A stretch of DNA of 64,000 bases from Perkinsela sp. pyNocScin1 (GCA_964019655.1 CAXHTR010000002.1:248001-312000), one strand, 5' to 3'. Shown: positions 27,268 through 36,484, counted from the stretch's first letter. The notes: a model not told the origin generated them from the letters alone. Made by a program: numbers and translations.

Positions 27268-29295
27268 ATGTTCAGAGGGCTTAAATTTTTTGCTACTGGC
27301 AGAGATGATGAGCTTCGCTCATCTCTTAGCATGATCGAAAGTCAGGGTGGAAAGGTTATCAATTTCAGTGAAAGTGAGCATGTTCTTGCAAGAAGTATCT
27401 ATGCTACAATTGTTGGAACAATAGGATGCAATGCTAGTAAAATAGCTTATGCCGTAGAAAAGGGTATCCCAATTATACAGAGCTCTTGGGTAAGAGAGTG
27501 CATTGGTGCAGGTTATCTACTAAAATTTGATGGGCACGAGTATAGTAAAATAGGTGCATCTCCATGTGCCTTGCAGAGCTCTTTCGGATTGAGCCCGAGC
27601 GATATGGATGTGTATCGAAGCCCACGAAGATCCTATACTCCACAAGAAGACCCAAGTACAAATTTTTTATCAAGGACTGATGCAAGATCACGAGTTCATC
27701 CATCATCAAGATTAAAGGCCCTTTCTTCACAAAAAAAAAGAGAAGAAAGGGTCCCAGATGTTTACAGCGGAACGGATTGGGCCTCATCTCTAAGACAGAG
27801 CGGTAGGCCTTCACCTTCAAAATCAGGAAAAGGAAGGGACAAGGCGGGTCTTGAAACGCGGGTTGACGGCCCTAGAAGGCTTTTTCCTACACCGTGGAAA
27901 CCAGCAGGTAAAGCCTCAGTGCACGATCAAGGGTCTGTATCCCCACACAGTAGTAACTTCACATACTCGAATGTCAGTGTAACAGATTCTCGAAGGCCGC
28001 CACTTGTTTCCCCTCAGAATAGCTGTAAAACACCCGATGCAGGTAGATCAGATGCACGCTATGACAGAAGCTATAATGGACTTAGCATTTTTGACACAAT
28101 TAAAGGGCCATCATACACTGCAAGATTTAAAGACGACGATACGCTCGAAAAAATGGATAATTTAGCAATAACTGATTTATCAGGTGGACAAAAAAAGAAA
28201 CACGAGGGGCATTCCACTCCTAAAAACTATACTCATAGCAGAAATGGTCGCCATTTAGACAAGACATCTGGTGTCAAAGGATTTACAGGAGATAATGCTC
28301 TTTTAGGAGAGATCGTCCGAAGCCATCCTGATGCTGCGCACTTAGACAAAGATCTTGTTGATCAAATTTTGCAGCAGATTGTTCATTTCAATGATCCAAG
28401 CAGCTCATCGAAAGTCTCTTTTCAAGATATAAGTGGCCTTGATAATTGTAAGCAGGCCATCACTGAAGCGATTATTTTGCCATGTCATCGTCCTGAATTA
28501 TTCACGGGATTACGTCGTCCAAGCTCTGCAATTCTTCTCTTCGGACCCCCGGGAAACGGAAAAACTATGCTGGCACAAGCTATTGCTTGCGAGTGTCGCA
28601 CAACATTTTTTTCACTGGCAGCGTCATCTCTGATATCGAAATTCGTCGGTGATTCCGAAAAGGCAATAAAGACACTGTTTACTACTGCGCACATTCTAGC
28701 CCCCTCAATTCTGTTTTTTGATGAAATAGATTCTCTTTTACAAGCGCGGGGTGGTGCAACTGAAATGGAGGGGAGCCGAAGGCTGAAGACTGAGTTTCTG
28801 ATCCAAGTAGACGGCGTGAAATCGAAACTGAGTGAAAATTCCGGTCCACAGCCTTCTGTTATGGTCATTGGGGCAACTAATCGCCCATTTGACCTTGATG
28901 ATGCAGTGCTTCGTAGATTTGCTAAGAAAATTTTTGTTCCTCTTCCAGTCAGGGAGACACGACTTAAGATTATGAAAGATTTGTTTCTGAAGGAACCAGC
29001 GAAAACTCAGCAGAAAGGTGCTGTCAAGATCTCTCTTTCTGATCGCGAGTGGAATCAGCTTGCAGACAAAACAGAGGGATACAGCAGCTCAGATCTTAGC
29101 AATCTATGCAAAGAGATAGCACTTGTTCCCATTCGCGAGCTCGATATATCTCAAGCATTGAGAATCGGAGAGAGCGATTTGCGAGAGATTGTTTACGATG
29201 ATGCGAAAAAGTGCCTTCAGCTCATCAAACCATCTTCTTCGCAGGGATTGCTTCAGAAGCTTGAGGAATGGAATGCAGACTATGGTTCAACATAA
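27268..29295 (+). CDS. Spastin-type AAA ATPase with an N-terminal BRCT domain
   Basis: A 675-residue protein. Residues 1-88 read as a BRCT domain: FRGLKFFATGRDDE, MIESQGGKVI, AVEKGIPIIQSSWVRECIGA with the conserved Gly-Gly and Trp-x3-Cys. A Ser/Arg-rich linker follows to about 370. Residues about 390-675 are a meiotic-clade AAA module closest to spastin: GLDNCKQAITEAIILP, RPELFTGLRRPSSAILLF, Walker A GPPGNGKT (near 426), pore loop SKFVGDSEK, Walker B ILFFDEIDSLL (near 481), RRLKTEFLIQVDGV, GATNRPFDLDDAVLRRF and the C-terminal LQKLEEWNADYG. Spastin severs microtubules as a hexamer and normally carries an MIT domain. I find no MIT here. BRCT suggests recruitment by phosphoproteins, perhaps in the nucleus or on chromosomes. 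Confidence 0.85.
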   Translation: MFRGLKFFATGRDDELRSSLSMIESQGGKVINFSESEHVLARSIYATIVGTIGCNASKIAYAVEKGIPIIQSSWVRECIGAGYLLKFDGHEYSKIGASPCALQSSFGLSPSDMDVYRSPRRSYTPQEDPSTNFLSRTDARSRVHPSSRLKALSSQKKREERVPDVYSGTDWASSLRQSGRPSPSKSGKGRDKAGLETRVDGPRRLFPTPWKPAGKASVHDQGSVSPHSSNFTYSNVSVTDSRRPPLVSPQNSCKTPDAGRSDARYDRSYNGLSIFDTIKGPSYTARFKDDDTLEKMDNLAITDLSGGQKKKHEGHSTPKNYTHSRNGRHLDKTSGVKGFTGDNALLGEIVRSHPDAAHLDKDLVDQILQQIVHFNDPSSSSKVSFQDISGLDNCKQAITEAIILPCHRPELFTGLRRPSSAILLFGPPGNGKTMLAQAIACECRTTFFSLAASSLISKFVGDSEKAIKTLFTTAHILAPSILFFDEIDSLLQARGGATEMEGSRRLKTEFLIQVDGVKSKLSENSGPQPSVMVIGATNRPFDLDDAVLRRFAKKIFVPLPVRETRLKIMKDLFLKEPAKTQQKGAVKISLSDREWNQLADKTEGYSSSDLSNLCKEIALVPIRELDISQALRIGESDLREIVYDDAKKCLQLIKPSSSQGLLQKLEEWNADYGST

Positions 29296-29418
29296 TATTG
29301 CTCCGTGTATCTTCTTCACTCAGATCCGTACTTTTCATGCTCAAAATGGAGCTTCTGAGTATGACATCTTCATTATGATCGGCTTTCTTCATCTAGAAAT
29401 GACTCTTTTCGCACAGAT

Positions 29419-29443
29419 ATCATAAGTATGCGAAACTTATGAT
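29419..29443. other. 9-bp perfect inverted repeat just before the pseudouridine-synthase gene
   Basis: ATCATAAGT and ACTTATGAT flank a 7-base loop, 12 bp upstream of the ATG at 29456. It could form a hairpin in the leader of the mature mRNA or lie around the splice acceptor. Role unknown. Confidence 0.3.
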
Positions 29444-29455
29444 GATCACCCATGC

Positions 29456-31879
29456 ATGAAAGTGTATCACAGAAACTCCCTGTCCATGAGGTGCATGCAA
29501 AGTAGGCGTTGCTTCGGGTTCACACGAAATTTTCTTCAATCTGGAGAGAAAGACCCTTCTGTAAGAAATAATCTCCCTCAAAGGTCTGATAATCCGCTCG
29601 TGCTAACGCTTGAGTCCAATGAATTCACGGCTTGCCTTGCAGAATGCTCTTCCTGGATGCAGGCTCAAAATTTTCTTGACATAGCATGCCACGTATCGAG
29701 CAGCGAGACAGGGCTTGATGACAAAGCGATTCTCTTTCATATCTTATCATGGTCAACTTCCTGTTCAAGCCTCGATGGACTTCGATGGATTCATCGCCAT
29801 TGTAGCACGGCATTACCTACAGAGTATTTCCAGCGAATGTCTCCAGAGGTTCTTATACACCTATCTCAAGGACCTCTTGGGAGAGAGAAATCCTCTATTC
29901 AGGCCCAGTCACGCTTCTTCCTTCATAAGTATCTTTTGGATTACATCTTGGCACTTCAGCGAAAATTGTCTGAAAGGGGGATTTCCCCCGATCTGCACAC
30001 TATTACGTCGTCATTAACCTCCTACATACACAGTTCCTTACAAGTGAGTGACTCGATTGAGAAATCGGTGATCGAAAAGCGAACTATTTCTGGTCATATT
30101 CTCCGCGTGGCCATTCAGAGCCTCGAACATGCGAAGAAACAGCGAGTTCTGAATTTTATGCTCGAGTCGTCCATATTACTCAGAAGTAGCCGAACAGCAA
30201 GGCAAATTATATGCTGCGATGAAGAAGAAAGGCTCTTTGACCAAACGTCTCAAACAATACAGAAAATGTTCGAAACGTGCTTTGAAAAGAAGCATCGGAC
30301 ATTTACGCTGATAACGAAGCTAGATATGGACTTCAGTAAGAGCATGCACATAATACAAGTGAATTATGCGCTGCAATATGCATACGCTCTTTGCCAATGC
30401 TCTTCAGTGCATTTCTTGCACGAAAACTATGAAACCCTGTGCGCCAAAACAATTCTTACAAAAATACCAGATCTTTTCCATGGAAAGGCTCGATTCAAGA
30501 GTCTGCAAAAAGTCTTCGATGTATGCAAATTATGCGCCATCTCTTCTTTGCCCGAATCTATCGACATTTTGAACCATTTACTCACTGCCATTCGGGATAG
30601 GTGTGGGACATCGTCCAGCGAAAAACCATCGATAATGCTCCTGAGAATGTTTCCCGGCTCTATCCGACGAGTAAGGGTCCAAAAATCTGAAGAGAACAGA
30701 CTTAAAATCTTTGCTGCCTATCTTGTCGAGGATTTTCTGCTAGCAGCATCTTCTGCATATATTTCACCCCAAGATATTGCCGGTTGGACAAATAGGAAAA
30801 AGGCAGGAACTGCGAAAGATATCTTTCGATACCTTCCACATATTCGGGTGCCTGCATTCTTTCAGAACGTGGATGAGTTAATAAAGTGTCTCTCACCGAA
30901 AGTTACATGCTTGTTAAGCGAAGCACAACGCTTGAGCGGCAAGCCAGTCTTAAACCTCCGGTGCGTGGACCAGACGCTCGTCGTGCAGGTAGGCAAGCTC
31001 TTGTATTTCACAAGATTTATAATTCCACCATTTCTACAGAGTATGTGCTCTACACAAAAGAAAGATTGCGACGTGCTTTCCATAATACATGAAACACCCT
31101 CTGTCTTTGTGGTAAGTAAGAGCAGTGGTGCAAGCGTGGCCCCAACGAGTCGCATAGAGAATCCCATTCACCCGGAGGAGTTAGCGCCTAATAGTGTTCA
31201 GAGTGCAGAGAATGGTATCTTAGAGCAGCTAACACATGTGCAAAGATTCGGTATGGTGCATCGCATCGACAATGAAACGAGTGGTCTTTTTATTCTTGCC
31301 AGACACGAGGAAGCATACATTTTCTACAAGAATATTTTCTTTCAAGGATTGGCGAAAAATTTGCGCAAGCACTACGTGGCAATACTGCATATGTATGGTG
31401 AGCTTGATGCGAAGCATAAGAACGAAGGGTACTCCATCGATGAAGATAGAACTCGCGCATACTTGAGCTCAGCATGGGTTTTTGCGCCCAAGCTGAAGGT
31501 CTCCGTGGGTATTTCGATGATTCAAGCCAGTGGACCATATGCACTCGTGCGAATCGAGCTTTTTGGTGGTAAGAAACATGCAATTCGACGAATATTCTCG
31601 GATCCGAAGTTGCGGCTTTCTGCTGACAGCACATTCAGTAATGAGAACTCGCGCAGATGCTGCATTCTTGGCGAAACGCTCTATGGTCCGCCGGGGCTTG
31701 GCGCATCTCCACTCATCAACCGCGCTGCCTTGCATTCGGAGTCCATGGAGTTCACGCCGCAAGAATCTCTTCATTCAGGAAAAGGTAATTTGCAAGTTTC
31801 AGGTTCTGTGCCGGATGATATGCGAAGCGCATGGTTCAAAATATGCTCTCTGCACCACACCATCGCAGCTGCTTTCTAA
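29456..31879 (+). CDS. RluA-family pseudouridine synthase with a long unidentified N-terminal region
   Basis: An 807-residue protein. The C-terminal part (about 530-800) is RluA-like: VFVVSKSSGASVAP (substrate-binding start), GMVHRIDNETSGLFILAR with the catalytic Asp near residue 604, KHYVAIL, and FGGKKHAIRRIF in place of the usual TGRKHQIR. The end LGETLYGPPGLG and ALHSESMEF match the last strand region. The preceding 500 residues are helical, Leu- and Ser-rich, with no recognised domain; they might be degenerate helical RNA-binding repeats. The N-terminus (MKVYHRNSLSMRCMQSRRCF) suits mitochondrial import. I infer modification of a mitochondrial rRNA or tRNA. There is no S4 domain. Confidence 0.75.
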   Translation: MKVYHRNSLSMRCMQSRRCFGFTRNFLQSGEKDPSVRNNLPQRSDNPLVLTLESNEFTACLAECSSWMQAQNFLDIACHVSSSETGLDDKAILFHILSWSTSCSSLDGLRWIHRHCSTALPTEYFQRMSPEVLIHLSQGPLGREKSSIQAQSRFFLHKYLLDYILALQRKLSERGISPDLHTITSSLTSYIHSSLQVSDSIEKSVIEKRTISGHILRVAIQSLEHAKKQRVLNFMLESSILLRSSRTARQIICCDEEERLFDQTSQTIQKMFETCFEKKHRTFTLITKLDMDFSKSMHIIQVNYALQYAYALCQCSSVHFLHENYETLCAKTILTKIPDLFHGKARFKSLQKVFDVCKLCAISSLPESIDILNHLLTAIRDRCGTSSSEKPSIMLLRMFPGSIRRVRVQKSEENRLKIFAAYLVEDFLLAASSAYISPQDIAGWTNRKKAGTAKDIFRYLPHIRVPAFFQNVDELIKCLSPKVTCLLSEAQRLSGKPVLNLRCVDQTLVVQVGKLLYFTRFIIPPFLQSMCSTQKKDCDVLSIIHETPSVFVVSKSSGASVAPTSRIENPIHPEELAPNSVQSAENGILEQLTHVQRFGMVHRIDNETSGLFILARHEEAYIFYKNIFFQGLAKNLRKHYVAILHMYGELDAKHKNEGYSIDEDRTRAYLSSAWVFAPKLKVSVGISMIQASGPYALVRIELFGGKKHAIRRIFSDPKLRLSADSTFSNENSRRCCILGETLYGPPGLGASPLINRAALHSESMEFTPQESLHSGKGNLQVSGSVPDDMRSAWFKICSLHHTIAAAF

Positions 31880-31953
31880 TGGCATACCATCTCCAACATA
31901 TCATTCCAAAACGTCTACTGATATATACTGGGGAGATTCGTATCTAAATTAAA

Positions 31954-32916
31954 ATGCTATGGGCACTTTGTCTGTATTTCTTCCTTGTGTCGATTTTCAT
32001 GTCAGCATCGCAGACTGCAGCGACCGCTGGCGGACTCGTGATATTCTACGTCGCCTATTTCTTCGCTCTACACTTCGCAAAGGATGAAATATTGCGGCTC
32101 TTTGGTGAAAATCATATCCTTTCTGTAAACATACTTGCTACCATCGCAAACGTGTTCACAGGGGGCATGCAAGTGTTTAATGCTCTACGAAGAAATGTGC
32201 TAGACAAGAAAATTCTTCTTTGCTTTCTGCCCTTCTGTTTGATTTCACTTCCAGTTGGTGTCGTTCTTCTCGTCAGCGTGAACATTCAGCCACTACGATT
32301 CACACTTGCGTCATTTCTTTTGTGTGTGGCGATTATCCAGACTATTCTCTTATGGTATAAGCCTCCGACAAAATTTCGTGAGAACTTGAAGCAGAAACAT
32401 TTTATAGCACTTTGCTTTACTGGAGTTTGCTCGGGATTTTTACAAGGGGCATTCGGTATTGGTGGGCCACCTCGCATGCTTTTCATGATATGGTCAAATC
32501 TATGCAAAACCCGTGCGAGAGGTGCTTTCCTTGTTTCTGTTTATACGCTCACAATTATAAAGCTTGTTCTACTCCTCATCAAAGGCAAAGTTCAATTTCA
32601 CTCCCAACAACAATTTTATATCCTTGCATCTATCGTTCTTGGTGCAGCACCTGGAATATACGTCGGTAACTTTGTTCATGCGCATATTCGCCCAGTTCAG
32701 ATGAGCAGCTTTATGATCATTATGATTGTAACAGGTGCAACAATGATGTTCGACCCACCAACATTCGTTCTGGAAATTGTGGTAGGGTCGCTCGTACTCA
32801 TAATCATCGGGGCTTGTTTCTACGCTAAACGAGTAAATCTGCGAAAATGGCTAGGACTTGCAAGTAGTGTGCAAAGTGCAAGCTCTGCAGTCGAGCCCTT
32901 AGCTCAAAAAGTGTGA
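31954..32916 (+). CDS. TauE/SafE-family (TSUP) membrane transporter
   Basis: A 320-residue membrane protein with about eight helices. The family signature GFLQGAFGIGGPP sits at the start of the second half (about 160-172), and the weaker matching motif of the first half is ANVFTGGMQVFNAL. TSUP proteins export or import small anions such as sulfite, sulfoacetate or sulfate derivatives. Substrate and direction cannot be deduced. The N-terminus MLWALCLYFFLVSIFMSASQ may be a signal anchor. The start is 75 bp after the preceding stop, so its acceptor lies in a very short spacer. Confidence 0.8.
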   Translation: MLWALCLYFFLVSIFMSASQTAATAGGLVIFYVAYFFALHFAKDEILRLFGENHILSVNILATIANVFTGGMQVFNALRRNVLDKKILLCFLPFCLISLPVGVVLLVSVNIQPLRFTLASFLLCVAIIQTILLWYKPPTKFRENLKQKHFIALCFTGVCSGFLQGAFGIGGPPRMLFMIWSNLCKTRARGAFLVSVYTLTIIKLVLLLIKGKVQFHSQQQFYILASIVLGAAPGIYVGNFVHAHIRPVQMSSFMIIMIVTGATMMFDPPTFVLEIVVGSLVLIIIGACFYAKRVNLRKWLGLASSVQSASSAVEPLAQKV

Positions 32917-33062
32917 AGTGTGGCTTTGTAGCTTTGGATCAAGACGTTGAAGTCCCGCTGGCCACTTTTTCATAATCATAAATTCTGATCATTTTTGAGG
33001 ACACAAGCCTATCCTTTTCTCTCTTGATCAACTTGAACAATGTTATATTGTCCCGAGAGAAT

Positions 33063-34415
33063 ATGAGTACCCAGTCTAAACATGTTGCTGATATCCTCAG
33101 ACGTGTCTCAAACATTGAAAAGCCCAAATCTATAGAGCTTAATGAGCATCAGGAAAGTGTAAGACAACAGATTATCGAAAGCATTGGCATTATTTCACAT
33201 CGGCGTTTGCGTGAAGAGCGGGGCCGTGTAGACAAAGATTCTGGAATTTCGCCACATTTCAGTGTGCAAGCTCAGGAGGTAACGATACCAAATGCTCATG
33301 ATGCGGTAGTTACAGCTATGCGTCGCACAGCGAACCTGAACGGTGGTCTAAGTGGCTTTATCTGCGGAAGCACAACTGGGCAAGTTCTGCTTTGGGACGC
33401 AAAGACAAATGAGTTTGACGCGACAAAATTTTCGCGCAATCAAGGCATCAGTCACAGTGGTAGAGTAACGGCTATATCGCAGGAATGTACACAGTCAGTG
33501 AATCATGCGATAGCCACGGGTTCGAGCGATGGCGATATCAAAATATGGACTGATGGTGCACCTGGAGTTCTTTCCATGACCCATGATTCTTTCCGATTCG
33601 CGAGTCAGGTGTCGAAAAAAGTAATTTATACGGGGTTCATTCCAGCAATAGAATCTGTTTTGGTCACGAGCACGCTCGACGGTACATGGGCACTTTGGGA
33701 TACCAATAGATCGTCTGACAGCATGCAAAATACACATATTCCAGTCTTTTCTCAAAAATGGGAGACCGAGATCACTTGCAGTGATATCCAGAGTGATGGA
33801 GCTCTATTCGTATGTGGAAACGAAAACGGTGCAGTAAGCCTCTGGGATGTTCGAAGCGGTGAAATCGCATTGAGTATGGAAAGCGCGCATAACAGTCGTC
33901 TTACACGCATAGTAATGCATCCATCTGATGGCCACTCGATGGCTACTGCCTCAACCGATGGTGTTGTGAAGCTTTGGAGCCTTCGTAACCCGAAAGAACC
34001 ACTGAATGCTTTCGCAGCTCACAAGGGAATAATATCTGATATGCGATTCTCGAACGAATGCCATACTTTTGGTCCTGCACTCGTTACGAGTGGCTTTGAC
34101 TCGCTTATGAAGCTTTGGAACTACGATGCATTAAGAATAAGCGGTGACGTGTCCTCTATTAAGGATAGAGGCCTTCTGCAAAGCTTCAAATTACGCGGAA
34201 AAGTTGCTGCGTGCGAAATTTCTTCACAAAAGAGCTGTAAGAACGCAGAAGATGATATCGTTGAGGCGAAAATAGCTGGGGCTAGTGGAACTGAGCTTAA
34301 GATGTGGAATGTGTCATTTACTCGGCAAAGCGATCCCGAAACAGTGCAAAACCAGGAAGATGTGATTTATTCGGACGAGGATGAACTTGAAGCACTGCTT
34401 CAGGCGCAGAGCTAG
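33063..34415 (+). CDS. WD40-repeat protein, unidentified
   Basis: A 450-residue protein with six or seven WD40 repeats, among them GFICGSTTGQVLLWD, AIATGSSDGDIKIW, LVTSTLDGTWALWD, FVCGNENGAVSLWD, MATASTDGVVKLWSL and LVTSGFDSLMKLWN. The first 90 residues are helical and charged (MSTQSKHVADILRRVSNIEK) and the C-terminus is acidic (SDEDELEALLQAQS). The ATG at 33063 is the first in frame; the upstream extension starts only from TTG. Order of repeats does not tell me which complex it belongs to. Splicing, ribosome assembly and transport partners are all possible. Confidence 0.8.
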   Translation: MSTQSKHVADILRRVSNIEKPKSIELNEHQESVRQQIIESIGIISHRRLREERGRVDKDSGISPHFSVQAQEVTIPNAHDAVVTAMRRTANLNGGLSGFICGSTTGQVLLWDAKTNEFDATKFSRNQGISHSGRVTAISQECTQSVNHAIATGSSDGDIKIWTDGAPGVLSMTHDSFRFASQVSKKVIYTGFIPAIESVLVTSTLDGTWALWDTNRSSDSMQNTHIPVFSQKWETEITCSDIQSDGALFVCGNENGAVSLWDVRSGEIALSMESAHNSRLTRIVMHPSDGHSMATASTDGVVKLWSLRNPKEPLNAFAAHKGIISDMRFSNECHTFGPALVTSGFDSLMKLWNYDALRISGDVSSIKDRGLLQSFKLRGKVAACEISSQKSCKNAEDDIVEAKIAGASGTELKMWNVSFTRQSDPETVQNQEDVIYSDEDELEALLQAQS

Positions 34416-34485
34416 TTGTAAGTCCAGAGTATGAATAAAAGTAATGCAATAATACTGTCAAGCTCCATAACTCAGATAAATTTCA

Positions 34486-35265
34486 ATGGCAAAGGCAAAG
34501 CCAACTCCCGTTGTGGTTGCGAATTGGAAATGCAATGGATCAGAAACCAGCATCAAAAAGCTTGTAGACTCGTGGAACAAGTCGAATATGAGCCACGACG
34601 TTGAGTGCTACGTTGCATGCCCCTTTGTGTATCTATCGATACTGCGTCAAATAATTGATGAGAAGAAATTCAAAATTGCTGCTCAAAATTGTATACCGAA
34701 GTCAGGAGCTTTTACAGGTGAGATTAGCGTTAGCCAGCTTAGTGACTGTCGCATTGACACCGTGATCATTGGGCATAGCGAGCGACGAATATTTTTCAAT
34801 GAAACTGAAAAAGTTATTGGTGAGAAATGCCACGCCTGCGTCCAGGCTGGTATTCAAATCGTAGTTTGCATCGGGGAAGGTCTTAAAGACTATACCGACG
34901 GAAAGACACGCGATGTCGTCAAAGATCAAATGCAAACAATATTGCAAAATATTCCAAAGGACAAATGGCAGTATGTGGTTATTGCTTACGAACCTGTGTG
35001 GGCAATTGGAACAGGCAAAGTTGCCATGCCGTCTGAAGTGCAGCTGATCCACGAGTTCATTCGCACGCTGGTTGCTGAACATGTTTCAGCGGAAGTAGGT
35101 CGTAAATTGCGAATTCTGTACGGTGGAAGTATCACGGGCAAAACCTCCGCAGGAATGTACGCCATGCCAGATGTGAATGGCTTTTTGGTTGGTGGCGCAT
35201 CGCTGAGTGATGATTTCCTTGGGATAATACACAGTACCAATGGTGTCATCAAAGCAAAGCTCTGA
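34486..35265 (+). CDS. TPI: Triosephosphate isomerase with C-terminal AKL
   Basis: A 259-residue enzyme that interconverts dihydroxyacetone phosphate and glyceraldehyde 3-phosphate. Present are VVANWKCNGSE with the catalytic Lys, AAQNCIPKSGAFTGEIS, IIGHSERR with the catalytic His, VIAYEPVWAIGTGKVA with the catalytic Glu and flexible loop 6, and LRILYGGSITG. The wording NWKCNGS...HDVECYVA and DVNGFLVGGASL strongly resembles trypanosomatid enzymes. The chain ends IKAKL, and AKL is an accepted PTS1 peroxisomal signal, so the enzyme is probably glycosomal or peroxisomal. Length fits once the short C-terminal addition is counted. Confidence 0.95.
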   Translation: MAKAKPTPVVVANWKCNGSETSIKKLVDSWNKSNMSHDVECYVACPFVYLSILRQIIDEKKFKIAAQNCIPKSGAFTGEISVSQLSDCRIDTVIIGHSERRIFFNETEKVIGEKCHACVQAGIQIVVCIGEGLKDYTDGKTRDVVKDQMQTILQNIPKDKWQYVVIAYEPVWAIGTGKVAMPSEVQLIHEFIRTLVAEHVSAEVGRKLRILYGGSITGKTSAGMYAMPDVNGFLVGGASLSDDFLGIIHSTNGVIKAKL

Positions 35266-35452
35266 ATTTGCCATTTTGGAGCTAGACATAATAACATAGA
35301 ACTTCACTATCTAGATTGCGTACTACAAAAGATGCGTCCCGCCTCACATGCGTCATCACTCTCACTTCAGAAGAGGTGATACGTCATGGTCCCTGTTAAT
35401 TCTGTTGCGGTGTGCCTATGATCGAATCATAGCTTTTTACGTGATTTCCATA

Positions 35453-35478
35453 TGTTTTTCCAACTTTTCTTCCTTCAG
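35453..35478 (+). promoter_or_regulatory. Likely spliced-leader acceptor of the P1 gene
   Basis: A pyrimidine tract (TTTTTCCAACTTTTCTTCC) runs into CAG at 35476-35478, eight bases before the ATG at 35486. It is one of the clearest trans-splicing signals in the window and fixes the P1 start. Confidence 0.6.
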
Positions 35479-35485
35479 CTACCAA

Positions 35486-35803
35486 ATGAACGCACAGGCC
35501 CAAGAAGCCCTCGGCTACGCAACTCTCCTCCTTCACACCGCTGAAGCACCCATCACTACCGAAAACATCAAGGCTGTTCTCGAGGCCGCTGGTATCGAAG
35601 TTATGCCCATCTATATGTCAGTTTTCTCTAAGTTCTTCCAGAACCACGACATCGAGAGCATGATGCAGGTTGGTGGCTCAGCCGCACAGGCACAGGTCGC
35701 CGCTGGCGATGCCGCCCCAGCAGCAAGCGAGAAGGTTGCTGAAAAGAAAGTTGAGGAAGCCCCAGAAGAAGATGACGACATGGGATTCGGCCTCTTTGAC
35801 TAA
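35486..35803 (+). CDS. RPLP1: 60S acidic ribosomal stalk protein P1
   Basis: A 105-residue protein starting MNAQAQEALGYATLLLHTAE. The helical dimerisation domain (ITTENIKAVLEAAGIEVMPIY, FSKFFQNHDIESMM) matches P1 better than P2. An Ala-rich hinge follows and the end is EEDDDMGFGLFD, the conserved tail that binds translation factors. It dimerises with P2 on P0 in the ribosomal stalk. The open frame begins at 35348, but the acceptor at 35478 places the mRNA start inside that frame, so the ATG at 35486 is the real start. Confidence 0.93.
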   Translation: MNAQAQEALGYATLLLHTAEAPITTENIKAVLEAAGIEVMPIYMSVFSKFFQNHDIESMMQVGGSAAQAQVAAGDAAPAASEKVAEKKVEEAPEEDDDMGFGLFD

Positions 35804-35918
35804 GCACAACGTCTAGAGAATTATTGAACAAAAAGCATAGTGAATGAGCTACTTTTCACGTATCCAACGAACACAGTCCTACTTTCCCCCCTTTTGTCAT
35901 ATTAACTAGTCTCATACA

Positions 35919-36239
35919 ATGGTTCAGCGCGTGACATACAGACGAAAGCTCCACTACAACACCCGCAGCAACAAGACCAAGATTACGCGCACCCCAGGTG
36001 GCAAGATGGCTGTGCAGTACCTCAAGAAGCGCGTTAATGGACCACACACACCCAAGCACCTCGGCCACAAGCGCCTGCACGGAACCAAGTGCCTCCGCAT
36101 CGTCGACGCCAAGAACAAGTCCAAGCGCTTTAAGACCGTTTCCCGCGCCTACGGTGGTGTTCTCAACGCCGAGCAAGTTCGCGATCGCATCGTTCGCTCA
36201 TTCATTCTTGAGGAACACAAGATTTCCAAGAAGAAATAA
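35919..36239 (+). CDS. RPL34: 60S ribosomal protein eL34
   Basis: A 106-residue ribosomal protein. MVQRVTYRRKLHYNTRSNKT and ITRTPGGKMAVQYLKK are the family start, and VSRAYGGVLNAEQVRDRIVRSFILEE the conserved end. In animals and yeast two CxxC pairs bind zinc. Here the first is replaced by KHLGHK and the second by NAEQ, so the zinc site looks lost or changed. It lies 115 bp after the P1 gene, behind a tract of T and C that includes CTTTCCCCCCTTTTG. Confidence 0.93.
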   Translation: MVQRVTYRRKLHYNTRSNKTKITRTPGGKMAVQYLKKRVNGPHTPKHLGHKRLHGTKCLRIVDAKNKSKRFKTVSRAYGGVLNAEQVRDRIVRSFILEEHKISKKK

Positions 36240-36457
36240 TCGCATAGCTTCGCGAAGAAGGGCAATCTACTTCGCGGTCAATAGATAATCATACGTATTG
36301 ATCACGCGCTATTTTTACTAGTGGGGGGACTTTCATTTGTAGCGATACTTTTTATTTCTAAATTTTACATGAAACACTCAGATAGTCAGTACATGGTATG
36401 CATTTCTGCTAATTTACTTTTTGCAAGTCCCAGCGATGCTGCATTCTCAAAAATGCT

Positions 36458-36483
36458 TTCTTTCCCATATTTAACATCTTTAG
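36458..36483 (+). promoter_or_regulatory. Likely spliced-leader acceptor of the PRP8 gene
   Basis: CTTTCTTTCCCATATTTAAC continues to CTTTAG, ending at 36483, one base before the base preceding ATG at 36485. If used, the mRNA would have almost no leader beyond the spliced leader. Another AG further upstream may be the real site. Confidence 0.4.
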
Positions 36484-36484
36484 A

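Noticed and set aside
35348..35485. 46-residue N-terminal extension of ribosomal P1
   Set aside because: It lies upstream of a strong pyrimidine-AG acceptor and does not resemble the family.
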